52,250 nt of DNA, from the NCBI GenBank assembly GCA_945834405.1, contig CAMAHD010000003.1, forward strand, positions 1 through 52,250. The letters run 5' to 3'. The notes below the pieces were generated by a model that saw only the letters and a list, made by a program, of their open reading frames with translations, did not search any database and was not told the DNA's origin. Of this stretch, positions 1 through 8,144 are shown piece by piece (position 1 is the stretch's first letter; each line of letters opens with the position of its first letter). Source of the stretch: an uncultured Prevotella sp. (GTDB lineage Bacteria > Bacteroidota > Bacteroidia > Bacteroidales > Bacteroidaceae). The position numbers and the translations under genes were made by a program.

Positions 1-1351
1 CAGAAAGACCGATACGACGCACACGGAGGTTGCTGAGAGCGATATAACCACCACGCTTTACACCTTCTTCTTCTGCAGGCATGGTATAATCGAAACCGAA
101 CTTCACGTTACCCTCAACGCCAGCCTGGCTCTCGGGAATCTCAAAGAAGATGACATAACGCTTGTTTTTACGGGTGTCCAGAGTGCCCAGTTCAAGAGTC
201 TGGTCGTTACCGAAGATGGTACAACCCTTCACTTCGCTGTTCAAGTCGGCATCATACTGTGAACTAGTGCCCTTCAGCATGTAGTAGCCCATCACATCCA
301 GATACATGAAATACTTACCGGGCTCCCAGGTCTTGGTTACGCTGGCGTTACCGCTGGGGAGGTCGAAGGAGCGACCTATCTCAAGGCTGATGGTTTCGCG
401 GCGTTCCTCGCGTATGTCAGAATCGTTGCTGTTGCAGTGGAACCAGCGTTTCGAGGTCAGTTCCCAGTCACCGATCTTGGTGGTTCCCGCCTGGCATTTG
501 CTGGATGTGGTGTTCCAGTGGGTGAAGTTACCCATCATGCTGGCAGAGTTGGCTGCCAAGAATTCTTCAACCAGACCGTCAACAACTTCCAGGTTATCAG
601 CTCCTTCCTCAGGACTCATGTCCTCATAGAAGCTGGCGTAAAGCTCCTGAAGACCGCCGAGGAGGTCATCAAGACCTTCGGTAAGCCAACCATTGGCAAG
701 CAATGATTCAATGTAGGCTTTCTTGTCGGCAACAAGTCTGTCGTCGAATACCTGTTCTACCTTGTTGATAGAAACGTTGGTGATGCGGGTTCCTTCTGCT
801 ATACGGTCGGTATAGAATACGAAGAACTGCTCGTCACCTTCAAACTGTACGGTGTCAGATACCAATACCCATTCTGTTGTAATGGCTGCGGGATCAGAAA
901 CGGTACGGTCAATCTGTGCGTAAGTACCGGTGGTGTTGATGTAGGCACCTACATAGTTGGCACCGCCTGCGGCATTAGAAGTATTGCCCTCTGCTGCACC
1001 CTGGATGTAATAAGAGTAAACGTATGTGCCAGGACCACCTAATTCGGCTACTGACCAAATACGTGCCATCACGCTACCTGTCGTTCCTGTCTTGCTGGAA
1101 GCAACGGTTTCTCCGTTAGGACCTACACCGGGAATCAGTTCCCATGCATCAGTGCTGGGTTCTACAGCTGATTCGTCGGAACCATTTGTCCAACCAGTAA
1201 ATTGGCTGGAAAAATCACCATTGGAAATCAAGTTTCCAGTGACTGTCTTGTACTTGGAGTCTGGTGTGTAGATATATTCGCCATCATTGAAAGCTGAGGC
1301 AGATACTACACCCATCATTGCCAAGACGGAAAAGAGTAAACTTTTTTTCAT
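1..1351 (-). CDS. Secreted CBM-like protein, 3' end cut by window edge
   Basis: This reading frame is open from an ATG at 1351 to the left window edge (450 codons, no stop), so it is missing from the ORF track. It starts with a signal peptide (MKKSLLFSVLAMMGVVSASA). The mature protein opens with NLISNGDFSSQFTGW, the usual beginning of a CBM4/9-like jelly-roll module, and a second related module seems to start near residue 230 (MMGNFTHWNTTSS). No catalytic motif is visible in the part present. It follows the PL11 lyase gene on the same strand but has its own promoter-like element, so it is probably a co-induced secreted glycan-binding protein or the N-terminal part of a larger enzyme. The frame and signal peptide are seen directly; the carbohydrate-binding role is inferred. 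Confidence 0.8.
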   Translation of the reverse strand, partial: MKKSLLFSVLAMMGVVSASAFNDGEYIYTPDSKYKTVTGNLISNGDFSSQFTGWTNGSDESAVEPSTDAWELIPGVGPNGETVASSKTGTTGSVMARIWSVAELGGPGTYVYSYYIQGAAEGNTSNAAGGANYVGAYINTTGTYAQIDRTVSDPAAITTEWVLVSDTVQFEGDEQFFVFYTDRIAEGTRITNVSINKVEQVFDDRLVADKKAYIESLLANGWLTEGLDDLLGGLQELYASFYEDMSPEEGADNLEVVDGLVEEFLAANSASMMGNFTHWNTTSSKCQAGTTKIGDWELTSKRWFHCNSNDSDIREERRETISLEIGRSFDLPSGNASVTKTWEPGKYFMYLDVMGYYMLKGTSSQYDADLNSEVKGCTIFGNDQTLELGTLDTRKNKRYVIFFEIPESQAGVEGNVKFGFDYTMPAEEEGVKRGGYIALSNLRVRRIGLS

Positions 1352-1411
1352 CTTTAAATTGTTTTAATGTGTACTTATTAGGTTAATTTATTTCAAATCG
1401 GTAATTCTCTG

Positions 1412-1419
1412 CAAAATTA
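1412..1419 (-). promoter_or_regulatory. Bacteroidota -7 promoter element for the CBM-like gene
   Basis: The minus strand reads TAATTTTG followed by C, an exact match to the TAnnTTTG -7 consensus, about 60 bases before the ATG at 1351. No clean TTTG -33 element is seen at the right distance. Confidence 0.5.
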
Positions 1420-1475
1420 GTTTTTTTCAGTATTTGTAAACCTTGATTTTTGATTTTCTTGCTGTAAAAAGTGAG

Positions 1476-1496
1476 GGTAGGGGGATAACCCCTACC
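1476..1496 (-). terminator. Hairpin after the PL11 lyase gene
   Basis: A perfect 8-bp stem (ggtagggg / cccctacc) with a 5-base loop begins about 10 bases after the lyase stop codon on the minus strand. It is followed by CTCACTTTTTAC. The position and short T run suit an intrinsic terminator separating the lyase from the downstream gene. Confidence 0.6.
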
Positions 1497-1506
1497 AGTT
1501 CACTTT

Positions 1507-4500
1507 CTACCAATTTACTTTTCTCACTTCTGTTTTTGTAGCTGTCTGCATCTTGATGAGCAAGGTCTTGCCGTAAGTACCCATTGCTCTTAGGTGGGTC
1601 TTGATGTCAGACTTCATAGACTTGAAGGTGCCGATATGCTGACCTGTCAGTGAGTATACTTTGCAAGTAACTTCTTCGCTCTCGGCAATACCGTTGATGG
1701 CGTTTGTGTTGCTTATCTTCAGAATACCTGTCGAGCTGAGCAGTTCGGAGGTGTCCCATGCAAAACCTTCCGGTAGCTCAGGCAGACTCAGTGTGGGAGT
1801 GCCTGCAAAAGAGGCTGAAGTTGTCCACAGCGTGTAGGTAGCACCAGCGGTAGGAACAAAATCCTCGCTGAGGCTTATCTTCAGTGTACCATTCAAGGTC
1901 AGATACTTTGTCTGCAGCTGAGAGTTCTTGCTGTTGGTAATGAGCAGGTCAATGGTAGAGCCTGATGAAGATGTGAGAACACCTGTCGTCTTGATGGTTC
2001 CCGGAATGTTCTCCATGTAGGTGCCGCGTGGAAGAAGCTGACCGCCACTGGCAACGGTAATTGCATTGACAAGTCCTTGACCCATTACCTTACCTGTGCC
2101 CTTCACCGTCAGGGTATTTGTGCCGGTGACGGCGGTACTCAGAGAAGATTGGTTAAAGGTCAGACATCCTGCCCTTACCTCTACGGCTGCATTGATGCGA
2201 CCCAAGGACATAATCTTCATGGTGCCTTCGCCCCTCTTCACAATCTTGGAGTTGGTATAGGGTGTGAAGATGAAGTCGTCGTTCTTGTCACCGACATAAT
2301 AGCTGCCCGTACCTTCCAAGGTGCCTGTGCCTGAAACACCTCCCAGTACCACGTCCTTGCCGCCATTCTTGAATATGACACCTGAGTTGAGCTTCAATGT
2401 AGCGTTGGGCAAGCCGTAGGTGTTACTCCAGTCGAATGATGGATCGTAAGAGCCTCGTTTAGACAGTCCCGGTACTAAAGTGCCCTCGAAACTGCTCCAG
2501 TTGCCCTTGAAGTAATTGCGTACACCGGCGGCATAGACGGTAAAGGTGCCCGCACCTGTCAGTTTTCCGGTATAGTCGCAGCGTGGGTCGCAGTAGAGTG
2601 TGCCGGATTGACCCTCCTCAACTACATAGTTGGCACTGTTGGTATTGCCTGGCATGTATTCGGAATTGGAGTCGTAAAGTGTTCCTCCCTCAAAGACGAC
2701 GGTTGACGGTAGCTGGTTGATGCCATCGCTGACAATAGCGTTGACAGCACCGCTCTTGATTACCAGTTTGGAGATGTTGTTTCCGCTTCCAAGAGTCAGT
2801 GAGCCGGCTCCTGTCTTGGTGAGCACAGAACCTGTGGCTCCCGACTTGATGCCTGTACTCATGGTCAACGTCTTGCCAGAGTTGACTTCAATGGTACCGC
2901 CTCCGCTACCGATGGTGATGGTTTGTGAGGTTGTGACATCGTTGGTTACCTGAAGGGTTGCATTGTTGCTGATATGGATCTTGCTGGATACACCACCCAA
3001 AGCACCATAATCAGTGCCGATGGTATTAGCCAGTTTGGTGACAGACAATTTACCCGACTGCAGCGTGGTATTTCCAATTCTGTTGACATTATTGACAGTC
3101 ACTTTTCCACTGCCTTCTATTGACAGTGAGGGTTGACCTACAATGCTGTCGCCTAAAAGGGTGAAGTTCTTGCTGTTGTTGGCAAAGACTATGCTCTTGG
3201 GAGCAACCTTTCCGGAAACGACAATCATCGTCTCTGCGGCACTGTCATCAAAGATTACTTCATCTTCGGGGAAGAAGTTTCTCGCTTCCTCTGAACCCTC
3301 TGCCTTGAAGTTGGCTGTTTCGTCAGTATTCCAAGTGGTACCTGCCTGACCTGTCCATACAACCTTTCCTGCCTGGTAAGCAGAGATGCTGACGTAGAGT
3401 TTGCCATCCTCCCATGACAGGGATGACTTCATGTCAGAGAATCCCACGAGGACAATGTCTTCCAGATTTCCTTCAATCTTGCCGATTGTTCCTATCAGGT
3501 ACTTGCCTTCGGCAATTTTGGAAGAGCCATCGGCTGCATGACCTGTCAACTTGAAGATGGGCGTTTTGTTGGATGGACCCTCGCGCCATGTGTTTTTTTC
3601 TATCTTCAGTACGTTGGCATTCAGGAGGTCGGCGCTCATGTCCTCAGAAAAGAGGTCAAATGAAACGGTGGAACCAAAGTTAAGAGCCAGAGTGTCTGTC
3701 GTGATAGAGCCTTTGACGTTGTTGCCTCCAGGTATGATGGTGGCATTGTAATTGGCTTGGATGCCTTTTTCAAATTTACCTCCATTGGAGATGAGGGTCG
3801 TATGACGATTGAGCCAGACAGGACTGTTTGTCAGGGTACCGTCACATACCAAGGTGCCATTCCAGACCATTGTCTTGCCGGTGTAGCTGTGGGTGACAGC
3901 GGGAAGAACCAGTGTTCCTTCGCCCTGCTTCACCAGTCGCATTTCGCCTGTAAGTGAACCTCCTGTCAGTGTATGAGTATAATAGCTCGTCTTGATGTTG
4001 GCGTTATTGCCGCTGCCTTGTGTCCAGGAAGGTGCATTGTCTGTCAGAATATATGGTTTGGCACCTTCGCTGATGGTAACCGTCATATCATTGTTTTCGT
4101 CCAGCAAGAGGTGTTTGTCGTCAAGAGCAGAACCGATGGTTTCTCCATTGGCAACCACAGTACGACCTACGGTGGTCAGAGGAGGTGGTGCCATGGTGAT
4201 GCCTTCCAGTTCTCCCAGGAAGTAGCTGGCGTGAGGAGGCTGGTTATAACCATTCATCTGCCATACAATGGCGTTGCGGTATTGATGGTCATGCCAAAGT
4301 GTATAGTTGCGCCAAGGTGTCGGACTTGTAGTGGTATAGATACGGATGTTGTTGTCTGCTGTTCGCATCACTACCTCTTCGCGCCAGTCGCCGAAGATGT
4401 CTGCCTGTAAACAGGGGGTACCCTTGGTGTAGTTATTGGTCATTGAACCCGTGAAGGTGGCAATGACACCTTTGCCATATTTGAGTATGACACCTTCTGT

Positions 4501-5988
4501 ATCATGGCCATTGGCATAGTTGAAAGTTTCTTCACAAAGGTCACCGTCCCAATAGATACGCATGTTTTGGGCAATGTCGTTTTTCGTGCCTCCGCTCAGT
4601 CCTGCATAGGTGACGGAACTGATCAGTTTGGGGTCGCGAGCTGATGAGCCTTGACAGCCGGGGAAGTCGTTGGAGAAATTTCCCATGATGGCGCGACCGT
4701 CATCACTGCTGGCTGAATTTCTGTATAAAATCTTGCGCGTGGTGGCATCACAGAAGTTGTTTCCGGGATGGTCTTCGTTAGCACCGAAGAATTCCAAACC
4801 GGGGCGATAGGGGTCGAAGTCGCTTACATGCTGGGCATCACCGTGACCAAGACCGCTTGAAGCCAGACCTTTTCCGTTGTCATCAATAGTCATCGAACCA
4901 AAGACGATTTCATCTCGTCCGTCCATGTCCACGTCGGCTACTACATAGTTGTGGTATCCCTGACCATACCAGATGCCTGGCGTGTTATTGCTCCACTGCC
5001 AACGTACAGTGAGTGCGTGAGATGATGGGTCTACATCGTATGCAATCATCTTGTGGCGGGTGTAGATACCACGAGCGAGGAAGATGCTGGGCCTGTGACC
5101 ATCGAAATAGGGTGCTCCGAAGAAATACTTGGAAGAACGGTGTCCATAACCGTCACCCCAAGCAGCTTCAAGATTGCTCTCACCAGCTTCCAGCCTCTTG
5201 AGGGGATAGTCCATGACTTGATATGGCTCTGCTGTTTCTCCGTTCAAGTAGAGCAAGTACTCAGCACCTTCATGAACGAACCATTGTCCGCTTTCTGTGG
5301 GGCGGTAGTTCTTGGAAGCGTTACCTATTGTCTGTGTCGTTCCGTCGGCTTTATAGATAACTGTTCCGTCAGCAGCACGCATGATACATTCTGCTTTGCC
5401 GTCAAGGTCCCAGTCATAGCAGGCAATATTGATTTCGTTGTTCTGGAAGTCACCCATGTTCCTGCCGCAGTTGATCCACCACAGCAGGGTGCCATCAAGT
5501 TTGAGCGCTTCGATGATGGTGTAGATACCATCACCGGTGGTAGCGTGGTCGTACTTGACTATCAGTTCCAATTGTCCGTCACCATCTAAGTCTGCAGCTG
5601 TTGCATCATTAGGAATGAAGGTGCCGTTCTTTGCCTGATGTTTGGGGACGATTTCCAGATAGTTGTTCGCCATGGGTTGTACTTCTGCACTCTTGGCCTG
5701 GGCTACACCCCTGACAATAGCCTCAACGGCATATTTTGAAGTGGTAGTACCTCCTGCATCTGTATAATTCGATACAGTCAGTGGTTCGGCATTGAGTTTG
5801 GTGCCGTCACGATAGATGTTATAGGTAACATCATAGTACTCTTCTCCCAAAATTCGCCAGCTACAGAATGCTCCTGCAGATGTTTTGACTGCAATCAATC
5901 CACGGTCTACCCGGTCTGTTTGTCTCTGAGCTTGCAGGTTGAGAGCCAGCAGGCACAGAAGCGTCATTAGTAGAATTTTCTTTTTCAT
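1507..5988 (-). CDS. PL11 rhamnogalacturonan lyase with long repeat-rich C-terminal extension
   Basis: The protein has 1493 aa. Residues 1-20 are a signal peptide. Residues ~22-615 match the polysaccharide lyase family 11 fold: the opening RVDRGLIAVKTSAGAFCSWRI, the FN3-like NIYRDGTKL stretch, and several calcium-binding acidic loops (DLDGDGQLE near 134, DWDLDGKAE near 192, DVDMDGRDE further on) of a beta-propeller. PL11 enzymes cut the rhamnose-galacturonate backbone of rhamnogalacturonan I by beta-elimination. Family members are usually ~600 aa. Here a further ~870 aa follow, rich in Gly/Thr/Ser and resembling autotransporter-associated beta-helix repeats (LTKTGAGSLTLGSGN, LVKQGEGTLVLPA). 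The last ~60 aa (CKVYSLTGQHIG...) resemble a type IX secretion sorting domain. The likely location is the cell surface or outside. It sits just downstream of the SusCD operon with its own promoter. The PL11 call is firm; the sorting domain is a tentative reading. Confidence 0.9.
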   Translation of the reverse strand: MKKKILLMTLLCLLALNLQAQRQTDRVDRGLIAVKTSAGAFCSWRILGEEYYDVTYNIYRDGTKLNAEPLTVSNYTDAGGTTTSKYAVEAIVRGVAQAKSAEVQPMANNYLEIVPKHQAKNGTFIPNDATAADLDGDGQLELIVKYDHATTGDGIYTIIEALKLDGTLLWWINCGRNMGDFQNNEINIACYDWDLDGKAECIMRAADGTVIYKADGTTQTIGNASKNYRPTESGQWFVHEGAEYLLYLNGETAEPYQVMDYPLKRLEAGESNLEAAWGDGYGHRSSKYFFGAPYFDGHRPSIFLARGIYTRHKMIAYDVDPSSHALTVRWQWSNNTPGIWYGQGYHNYVVADVDMDGRDEIVFGSMTIDDNGKGLASSGLGHGDAQHVSDFDPYRPGLEFFGANEDHPGNNFCDATTRKILYRNSASSDDGRAIMGNFSNDFPGCQGSSARDPKLISSVTYAGLSGGTKNDIAQNMRIYWDGDLCEETFNYANGHDTEGVILKYGKGVIATFTGSMTNNYTKGTPCLQADIFGDWREEVVMRTADNNIRIYTTTSPTPWRNYTLWHDHQYRNAIVWQMNGYNQPPHASYFLGELEGITMAPPPLTTVGRTVVANGETIGSALDDKHLLLDENNDMTVTISEGAKPYILTDNAPSWTQGSGNNANIKTSYYTHTLTGGSLTGEMRLVKQGEGTLVLPAVTHSYTGKTMVWNGTLVCDGTLTNSPVWLNRHTTLISNGGKFEKGIQANYNATIIPGGNNVKGSITTDTLALNFGSTVSFDLFSEDMSADLLNANVLKIEKNTWREGPSNKTPIFKLTGHAADGSSKIAEGKYLIGTIGKIEGNLEDIVLVGFSDMKSSLSWEDGKLYVSISAYQAGKVVWTGQAGTTWNTDETANFKAEGSEEARNFFPEDEVIFDDSAAETMIVVSGKVAPKSIVFANNSKNFTLLGDSIVGQPSLSIEGSGKVTVNNVNRIGNTTLQSGKLSVTKLANTIGTDYGALGGVSSKIHISNNATLQVTNDVTTSQTITIGSGGGTIEVNSGKTLTMSTGIKSGATGSVLTKTGAGSLTLGSGNNISKLVIKSGAVNAIVSDGINQLPSTVVFEGGTLYDSNSEYMPGNTNSANYVVEEGQSGTLYCDPRCDYTGKLTGAGTFTVYAAGVRNYFKGNWSSFEGTLVPGLSKRGSYDPSFDWSNTYGLPNATLKLNSGVIFKNGGKDVVLGGVSGTGTLEGTGSYYVGDKNDDFIFTPYTNSKIVKRGEGTMKIMSLGRINAAVEVRAGCLTFNQSSLSTAVTGTNTLTVKGTGKVMGQGLVNAITVASGGQLLPRGTYMENIPGTIKTTGVLTSSSGSTIDLLITNSKNSQLQTKYLTLNGTLKISLSEDFVPTAGATYTLWTTSASFAGTPTLSLPELPEGFAWDTSELLSSTGILKISNTNAINGIAESEEVTCKVYSLTGQHIGTFKSMKSDIKTHLRAMGTYGKTLLIKMQTATKTEVRKVNW

Positions 5989-6091
5989 GTTTGTTATAGG
6001 TTTTTTGATTTATTATTCGAAAGATTTTTCACGTTCGGATTTTCTTCAAATATCACATGAGGCTTATGTTTTTACAATTCCTTTGAACCTG

Positions 6092-6099
6092 CAAAATAA
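6092..6099 (-). promoter_or_regulatory. Probable -7 promoter element for the PL11 lyase
   Basis: The minus strand reads TTATTTTG followed by C, one base off TAnnTTTG, about 105 bases before the lyase ATG. A ten-A tract lies immediately upstream. There is no convincing TTTG -33 box. It follows the terminator of the SusCD operon, so a separate start is expected here. Confidence 0.4.
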
Positions 6100-6198
6100 C
6101 GTTTTTTTTTTGAAATAGCTCTTATATAAATAGAAAAAAAAACTTAATTTTACATTTCACCCTCTCGTAAGCATCAAAAGTAGCCGATGATGAATAGA

Positions 6199-6237
6199 AA
6201 AAGCAAGCATTCTTTCAAGAGTAGAATGCTTGCTTTT
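6199..6237 (-). terminator. Strong intrinsic terminator of the FAS1-SusCD operon
   Basis: A perfect 15-bp stem (aaaagcaagcattct / agaatgcttgctttt) with a 9-base loop lies about 55 bases after the SusD-2 stop. On the minus strand the stem runs into GCTTTTTCTATTC, giving the U tract. It marks the end of the operon starting at 23360. Confidence 0.85.
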
Positions 6238-6292
6238 CTGCTTATTTTCTGCATCTCTCATTTGAAGATGCTGTTCGTTTCATTGTCATGTA

Positions 6293-8134
6293 TCAGTTGA
6301 AAGGCAGATACCAGTTCTTTTCTACACTTAAGTCTTTTGTGGTTTTTGCCTTCAGCATCTCTTTCAACCAGATGCCGCCGAAATTCGCAGGATAGCCGGC
6401 AGGGCTTAATCTGTTTTTATGGCGAGCAAGACGCATCAAGTCATAGTAGCGTGTACCTTCAAAAGCTGTTTCCAAGGCATACTCATCGCAAATAAGGTCT
6501 TCAACAGCATTGATTTCGTCTACCAGTGTTTCTCCTGTCTGTACACCAAAACGTTCTGCTATGTATGCCAACTTGTTTCCTACAATGACATCCATCTGAT
6601 ATGGAGAGATGCCTGGAGAATAGGTTCGGATTCTGTAGTCCGCAGTAGACCATCCATAGTCAGAGGTAAAGCCACAACCACGCTGGTGTACACCCATGGA
6701 GTTCTCACGTGTGAACTTTTCAACGTTAGCTGAGGAGAGAAGGGGATAAGTATCTGTCAGCACTTCACGGCTCTCCGGACGGATATAATTGGCGTATGTC
6801 AGTACTGTGGGGTTCAGACCATCCTTCAGTATGGCAAATGCCAGATCGGGATAGCCTAAACGGTTGAGCGCCTCTGCCAAACGAAGCCATACGGTGGCTG
6901 TGCTATACAGTGGAACTCTGGCGCGATATGTCTTTTCAATCCAAGTCATTATAGAGTCCTCTGTCACATAATCTGTCTTGATGATGTTGTCATATCGTGT
7001 ATCTCCCACCTTTGCCGACTTGATGTTCAGCTTGCCTGTTTCGTAGTAGTAATACGACAGGGTATCCTTCAGTTCCTGATACTGTTTGGAAATCTTCAAC
7101 TGTATAGGATACTTCAAGTACATCGAGTTGATATTACTACTTGAGCTGTAGAAGTCAATGCCATAGATTTCTGCCAGGCTGGTGGTAATACCCATCTGAC
7201 TGTTCATAGGCATCTGAACCAAGGAAATATTTTCGTAGTCAGTATTGCGGATGGTAGAGCTATAGCTTAAACCGCTTATCTCGGCATTAGAAGCGTAGTC
7301 GGAAGGCATCTCGCTGAATGTCAACATCTTGGAATACAAAGTCCCTCTATATATCATGGTGCGCTGTGAGGCGTTAGCTACCTGAGTCAGATAAGTCACA
7401 TAGTGAGAGGCTGCACCAGAATAGTTGCCGCTTTCCAAGTAGAGGTCGCCCAATACCAGGTCGACAGGCATATAGAGCAGGGAAGAATTAAAGCTGAAGC
7501 GTCCTCCCCAGTTGGCGGTGCCAAAGTCGAAATCTCCATGATTAGGACATGGGGTTCCGGTGTATTGCTCCAAATCGGGAGCCAACTCGTTTACGATACC
7601 CTGAAGGTCTTTTTTCTCGAAATCAGTGCTTTCTATCTGTGAGATAGAAGTCAAGGGCTCCGTGACGAAGGGCACTTCTCCGTAGTTGCGAACTAACTGG
7701 AGGTAAGCCCAGGCACGAATAGCCTTGATACTTACATACTCGTTCTTCACTACTTCTGTACTACCTGTCAGCAAGGAGGTGTCGCGATGTGCAATGTAAT
7801 AGTTACAGTTGTTAATAACACGATAATACTGGTATGCACTGTCATACTTGTTGGTGGCTGTTGCAGAGAAGTTTGCCAATTCCTGAAGGTTCTTGTCTGT
7901 CACTCCGGGAATCACGTCAACCAAATCGCCACGTAATTCACCCTGCATATAATATTGGTCAATAACCCCTTGCAAGGCTTGCAATACACCAAAAGCATAG
8001 TACATGGAGTCGGTCTTCTCGTTCATCTCAGGATCAAAGAGATAGCGCGAGCTGTCTGTCTCCAGCATGTCGGAACAGCTATAGAAGGAACCCAATCCAA
8101 ACACTGCCGCAATGGCTATAATTATTTTTTTCAT
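6293..8134 (-). CDS. SusD/RagB family surface glycan-binding lipoprotein (SusD-2)
   Basis: The protein has 613 aa with a lipoprotein signal peptide ending at the lipobox FYSC (Cys20), followed by SDMLETD, acidic residues typical of Bacteroidota surface lipoproteins. The body shows SusD-like features: N-terminal TPR-like helices (VSIKAIRAWAYLQLVRNYGEVPFVTEP) and near the C terminus the conserved YALETAFEGTRYYDLMRLARHKNR. SusD proteins form the lid of the SusC transporter at the outer membrane and capture oligosaccharides. The stop is 10 bases from the upstream SusC-2 gene, so the two form a pair. The C terminus ends early, at NWYLPFN, without the usual LTQNPGY-type tail. Family assignment is firm; the ligand is inferred from the neighbouring rhamnogalacturonan lyase. 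Confidence 0.93.
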   Translation of the reverse strand: MKKIIIAIAAVFGLGSFYSCSDMLETDSSRYLFDPEMNEKTDSMYYAFGVLQALQGVIDQYYMQGELRGDLVDVIPGVTDKNLQELANFSATATNKYDSAYQYYRVINNCNYYIAHRDTSLLTGSTEVVKNEYVSIKAIRAWAYLQLVRNYGEVPFVTEPLTSISQIESTDFEKKDLQGIVNELAPDLEQYTGTPCPNHGDFDFGTANWGGRFSFNSSLLYMPVDLVLGDLYLESGNYSGAASHYVTYLTQVANASQRTMIYRGTLYSKMLTFSEMPSDYASNAEISGLSYSSTIRNTDYENISLVQMPMNSQMGITTSLAEIYGIDFYSSSSNINSMYLKYPIQLKISKQYQELKDTLSYYYYETGKLNIKSAKVGDTRYDNIIKTDYVTEDSIMTWIEKTYRARVPLYSTATVWLRLAEALNRLGYPDLAFAILKDGLNPTVLTYANYIRPESREVLTDTYPLLSSANVEKFTRENSMGVHQRGCGFTSDYGWSTADYRIRTYSPGISPYQMDVIVGNKLAYIAERFGVQTGETLVDEINAVEDLICDEYALETAFEGTRYYDLMRLARHKNRLSPAGYPANFGGIWLKEMLKAKTTKDLSVEKNWYLPFN

Positions 8135-8144
8135 ATCTCTGATA

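Larger units (their letters stand above)
5989..6292. other. Intergenic region between SusD-2 and PL11 lyase
   Basis: This 304-base AT-rich gap holds the SusD-2 terminator (6199-6237) and a likely lyase promoter near 6092. Between them are A and T tracts. No other gene is visible. Confidence 0.7.

Noticed and set aside
3973-4410. 145-aa plus-strand ORF
   Set aside because: It is antisense to the PL11 lyase gene, which has strong domain evidence; composition is that of a shadow frame.
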